NCBI RefSeq assembly: GCF_914767665.1
Contig: NC_059502.1
Location: 30,460,812 to 30,524,811, forward strand
Direction of reading: 5' to 3'
From: Harmonia axyridis
Taxonomy: Eukaryota; Arthropoda; Insecta; Coleoptera; Coccinellidae
DNA: 64,000 bases
Positions 59,655 through 64,000 of this stretch are shown in pieces. Under the pieces are notes generated by a model that did not search any database, was not told where the DNA came from, and saw only the letters and a program-made list of their open reading frames with translations. Positions within the stretch are counted from its first letter, which is position 1. Every line of letters starts with the position of its first letter. Made by a program: the position numbers and the translations under genes.

Positions 59655-60150
59655 GATTTATACAGGGTGACCACGGGAAGTATTTACATTTTTGATGCGA
59701 CTGTACTCGGCCTTGGCAAATTAGGGGGGGTTGGGCGGGCGGTCATTCACCTCCTCAGCAGTGGCCATTTAGGTAGGGATGCGAATACCGGTTACTTACC
59801 AGTCGCGACCGCTCCAAAATACCGCGATTTTATAACTGTGGTTACAGGAAACGAAACCGTAGACGATTACGAGTTGCGACTAGGTAGAGGACCAACTCCA
59901 GCGGCGGAGGAACGAAGGTCGGCACCTTCGTTCCTCGCTTAGTGGCGAGACGGTCGGTAGTTAGGAGTTTGGAATTCCCAACTTGGGACTGTTAGGTGAA
60001 TCTTCGGACCGATTTCATTGTTGATTGAGGTTGTACGTGATTCTATGCTATTGTGTAGGTCCTCCAGAGAAAGTATTATGTTTTATGATCTTGTTATTAC
60101 AAGATCATAAAACAAAATACTTCTTTGGTGACTGTCGGCTGAGAATAACT
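59655..60150. other. GC-rich patch with two hairpins
   Basis: Begins TACAGGGTGACCACGGG. Distinctly GC/CpG-richer than its surroundings, with AGGGGGGGTTGGGCGGGCGG at about 59730. Contains perfect 13-bp arms at 59907-59919/59924-59936 and a 24-bp hairpin at 60071-60122. No protein family recognised in the 103-codon frame across it. Probably a transposon or non-coding unit. Confidence 0.5.
60071..60122. repeat. Strong hairpin: 24-bp arms, 4-nt loop
   Basis: AAGTATTATGTTTTATGATC-TTGT pairs with ACAA-GATCATAAAACAAAATACTT around loop TATT, with one mismatch. Weaker pairing extends outward. It could be a transposon tip, a small-RNA precursor or a simple palindrome. Confidence 0.8.
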
Positions 60151-60181
60151 ACAACTTAACAAAGGTTGATAGGATCTACAA

Positions 60182-60239
60182 ACGACACCTCAATAAAAAA
60201 TACGACACCTCATTAAAATTACGACACCTCATTGAAAAT
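60182..60239. repeat. Minisatellite, three ~19-bp units
   Basis: ACGACACCTCAATAAAAAAT, ACGACACCTCATTAAAATT and ACGACACCTCATTGAAAAT follow one another without spacers. Confidence 0.85.
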
Positions 60240-61468
60240 AGGTGGTGTAAATTTCAGTTGGAATTATACCATTATCGGGTATACCTACTATTACTTGGAA
60301 AAAAAATTATGTAACTGGAATATAATTGACAAAATGAAGTGGCTGAATGTTTCAGATTTATAGATATTCATTTCACATTACAGAATCGTTTTTTATTTTG
60401 ATAAGCTTTATTTTACAAAGAATTTTTACGTACCTTTGCAATTTGCATTTCCTATCAATTCAATTATTTCGATTCATATATGTATATGTTCAATAGTTGA
60501 AAGCAATCTCGGACTGACCCAATTTTGTCTTCACTTAAATATTTGCTGCAACAATTTTTATCGAAGAAATAATTACAAAAGTATAAAAAAATAGCCAATA
60601 GTCCATCAGACAACAATAGCATTATTTACAAGTTAGGTATATACCACAGAAATGAAAATTGAAATGATAAGATTAAACTCGTATAATGGTCGAGAAATTA
60701 AGACGTAAATAAGTTCCATTAGGATTCTTCCTAAATTCCTGAAATTCATATTTTCAATAAAATAAAATTCTCATTACTCTGATACTTGCGCAAAGAAATA
60801 TTCCAGTAGGTATGTACTGAAAACACAATGACAGAAACGATTTTACGACGTTATAGATAAAATTCGATCCATTCTTTCACAATACTGAATGCTAAACATG
60901 TAACAGAATGCTATGTTTCTCACTTCTCAAATGAAATGTCTCCTTTATTTCAGTAGATATAAAATATAACATTTGGGACCGTAATAAAATAAACCCCTCT
61001 GTGTTTTTTGTTTGTTAAACCTTGGGACTACAATGTTTCAATTCTGATCCTGTCTTGTTAAGAAAATATGCTGGGCAATATTTTTTCTATTTTAATTTGA
61101 TACAATAGGATCTCATAGGTGTAAAGTTATTTAATTTTCAGTTCTTCAGTAACTTTAAACAACAAATCAGATGAATACATTCTACTCACTCTCCCCATAA
61201 TTTTAAAAATTGTTTTTTGGTCATTTGTTATTCATACCATACCTAAGAATCGACGAAATCAAAGCCTCATATATCTAAAAGCACGCTCTCCTAGGGAGAT
61301 CATTTCTTATATTAGAAAATATGTAGTACATATTTCTCATTCTTTCTGAAAGATAATTGATTCACTAAACCAATTGTGTACATAAATATCATGAAAAAGT
61401 TTATTATATTGTTGAATTCAATTACAAATTTTCAACTGATGAACTACAGAAATAATGATGAAAAGGCG
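60240..61468. other. Intergenic, nothing recognised
   Basis: AT-rich, no supported gene or repeat. Confidence 0.5.
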
Positions 61469-63423
61469 TTCATATACAGGGTGAGTCTTTGACTTGTACA
61501 TATATTTTAACCCAAGATTCCTGAGGTCAAAAGAAACACTTTTTTCCTTTACCATTTTTTCCGATTCGGCCCGGTTAAAAAGATACAGGCTGTTGAAAAT
61601 CGTTAAAAAAATGTGATTTTCGGCTATATCTCGTAAATGGTTGTATCGAAGGAAATGATTTTTGAAATATAGCTTTTTTTTGATGTGATACATCTTATCC
61701 GAACACCAGATTCCATACACATTCTTCTGTTTCTTTGTTATGAACATAACATACCATAAAAATACCAGAAATTCGAAGAAACCAACTCTTAATAGTAATT
61801 TGAACGTTCATTGAAGAATATTTGGCTAATTTGAAAAATAAAAGTATTCTTCATATTTTCTCGTACAAAGCGCCGTTTTCGAATAACTTGATCTTAAAAA
61901 AAAAAAATTATCTGTGAAATTCAAAAAATTGGGTACTTTGGCTGAATGCAACTCTGTTCTATTGTGGAAAAAAAAACCACAGAAATGGATATTTACTATG
62001 AAGTCATGTCTCAGATTTAAGAATTGAAGTACTAGCCAACTTAGTTTGAAAATGAAGTTATTTGAATAAGCTCACCTCAACTCCTCGATTTGATTAAAAA
62101 TTACTGAGCTTTGGCACAGCTCTGATAATAAGAAGATACTTCACTAAAATCAACATTTTTTTCGAAAAGTCCAGATTATTCATAAAACCCATATTTAAAA
62201 AAGTTTTCACAAAATAGTCCCATTATAATGACAACAATCAATATCCCACTAAAGACTGCTGCTATCGAACAATACTGTATTCTTCTTCGGCTCATTCAAA
62301 CTCACATCGAAACTAGGACTAGGTACATACTAGACAAATTTTCATGTGATTGAGATTGAATACTTTTATTCTTTTGCTATTCCATAAATTCATCCTAAGA
62401 GCTTATGATTGACATACTTCCAAGAGGGCCATAATTGTTTTAATGTGAAAACAAATTAGGTGAGTTGAAAGAAACCAAATATTCTATTGTGGATATTTAC
62501 ATTGAATACTTCTCATTTATTTTCAATGCCAAAATCAAGATGAATTAAGTAGTAAAGTTGGCTATAATGTAGGTACACATTAACAACAAATTTGATTACA
62601 AGTGGAGTCTAACATTTTCCATTGATTACAGAGCCAGAATATTTTACATATTTCCATATTTTCATACTGATGGTTTCAAAAATATTGATGCATTTCAATA
62701 TTTTTATGAGATAGTTGGAACAAATCAAATGCTTCATTTCATAACAAATATCTTATAACAATAACAGTGTAAACTGTAAATGAAAATTTTAGGTTAGAAC
62801 TTAGAACATAGATTATTCGAACCGAACTGCTGTGTTTATATTTGGCATCACTCGAAATTTGAAATTCAAACTTAAAACCACAGATTACTATAGTCTGTGT
62901 TAGATCTTTCATAGATGAATATTATTTATTTGAGATTTTAAGGTTAATTCTTGCACGAAAAATAAACAACGATATCATATAAATGAAATATAATGAATGA
63001 ATGGATATGAGTATCAGAGCTAATATGGGTGGTAGCGAGCTCAATTCGTTATAATTATCGAAAATGAAATAGAAATCAAGAGAAGAATATTTAATCTTTA
63101 GCGTCAACGAAATTGGAATAACTCATTTATTTGATTATAAACACTACTTTGTTCAACAAATGGAATGTTAAACGTGAGTTTATGATGGTTTTTCTAATTT
63201 AGTAGCTTATTTCCAAGGTTCAAGAGGTATATCTTATGCTTGAGAAAACTTCAGTGTTCCGGTTTTCAGGGGTGAATTAGCTCATTTTGAAAATTTAAAA
63301 TGGCTATATCTTTTTAACAGGGCCGAATCGGAAAAAATGGTAAATGAAAAAAGTGTTTCTTTTGACCTCAGGAATCTTGGGTTAAAATATATGTACAAGT
63401 CAAAGACTCACCCTGTATATGAA
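61469..63423. mobile_element. Inverted-repeat element (~1.95 kb, ~124-bp arms)
   Basis: 61469-61592 and 63300-63423 are nearly perfect inverted copies, starting TTCATATACAGGGTGAGTC outward and including GATTCGGCCC and CTGAGGTCAAAAGAAAC. The interior has no long frame. The arms could be the ends of one element or two solo elements in opposite orientation. Confidence 0.75.
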
Positions 63424-63631
63424 TTTTTTTCTTTGTATCAAAAAAACAACTTTCATTCAACCAATAATTGTTCATTATTAATTATTACAATATTCGATCG
63501 GTTATTCCCTGTATCGATAATGTGTAAGTGTTCATTGAATTTGTTCGAAGTAGTTTATATACCTAACCTACGACTTTATACATCTAATTAACAAGGTTCT
63601 TCTATCTAATGAATTTTTCATCGACAATGTG

Positions 63632-63975
63632 GTACGACGTGGTATAATCGTTTTGGTGTTTCGCCTCCAGCCATATTGACATTGTGATCATTTCCATAGT
63701 AACATTCTTCGACGTTTGCCAAAATATAAAAGTCAATCTCAGTGAAACGTCATTGAATTATCAAAATGCAATGCTTTGGTTATAGTTAATAAAATCATTC
63801 GTTATATAATAGTAACGAATACCACTCGATCATAGACAATATATTTCGATTATCACCGATTCACGAGACGTAGCTCGCGAAACACAACTCGAGCTTCGCT
63901 TTCGTGATGTTTCGCGAACTACGTCTCGTGAATCGGTGTATAATCAAATATTGTCTATGCTCTTGTGATATTATA
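63632..63975. repeat. Dispersed repeat G, copy 2, with internal palindrome
   Basis: Inverted relative to 43477-43821. Holds a ~125-bp near-perfect palindrome (CACCGATTCACGAGACGTAG ... CTACGTCTCGTGAATCGGTG) at about 63830-63957, better preserved than in copy 1. Confidence 0.82.
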
Positions 63976-64000
63976 ACTGAAAAAGTACGTTGTATCAATG

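Noticed and set aside
59631..59942. 103-codon frame in the GC-rich patch as a protein gene
   Set aside because: No domain recognised, and the frame runs through a G run and a hairpin. Its openness follows from high GC content.
1..64000. CRISPR arrays, bacterial operons or phage genes
   Set aside because: Spliced animal genes, transposons and base composition show a eukaryotic chromosome; no spaced direct-repeat array exists.

Overview
The window is from an AT-rich animal nuclear genome, almost certainly an insect. The two host genes are insect-like orthologues of conserved animal genes, their introns are long with GT-AG splice sites, and mariner, hAT, CR1, RTE and I-type transposable elements fill the rest. 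A beetle is my best guess from the transposon mix, but nothing in the sequence proves the order. There are no operons, Shine-Dalgarno sites, CRISPR arrays or recognisable tRNA/rRNA genes.

Host gene 1 (+ strand, about 899-31122) is the 3' part of multiplexin, the insect collagen XV/XVIII. Six coding exons give 250 residues: the end of the hinge, the whole endostatin domain with its four cysteines, a dibasic tail and the stop codon. The collagen and trimerisation parts lie upstream of the window. Host gene 2 (+ strand, 37562-49912) is a complete four-exon F-box gene of the FBXO25/FBXO32 (atrogin-1) family, 337 residues. The genes are unrelated and are separated by about 6.4 kb of AT-rich sequence.

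The rest is mobile DNA. (a) The last multiplexin intron holds a layered nest at 26139-30517: a 1.2-kb mariner interrupted by an ORF1-only CR1-like retroelement and by two tandem copies of an unclassified inverted-repeat element, one of which carries a foldback element. Target-site duplications support each layer. (b) Non-autonomous hAT copies lie at 8187-9558, 18605-19685 and 24259-24680; the middle one is split by a deleted mariner/Tc1 element. (c) At least seven large foldback (palindromic) elements lie in introns. (d) An RTE-like LINE and a possible solo LTR sit in intron 2 of the F-box gene. (e) Downstream, an I-type LINE (51923-58093, - strand) is split inside ORF1 by a 5'-truncated CR1/jockey-type fragment with a clear 7-bp target-site duplication.

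I did not find a new cellular system. The most novel-looking items are the unclassified TIR family with 6-bp target duplications, the intact ORF1-only retroelement, the recurring ACAGGGTG-ended foldback families, and a pair of strong hairpins near 59.9-60.1 kb.
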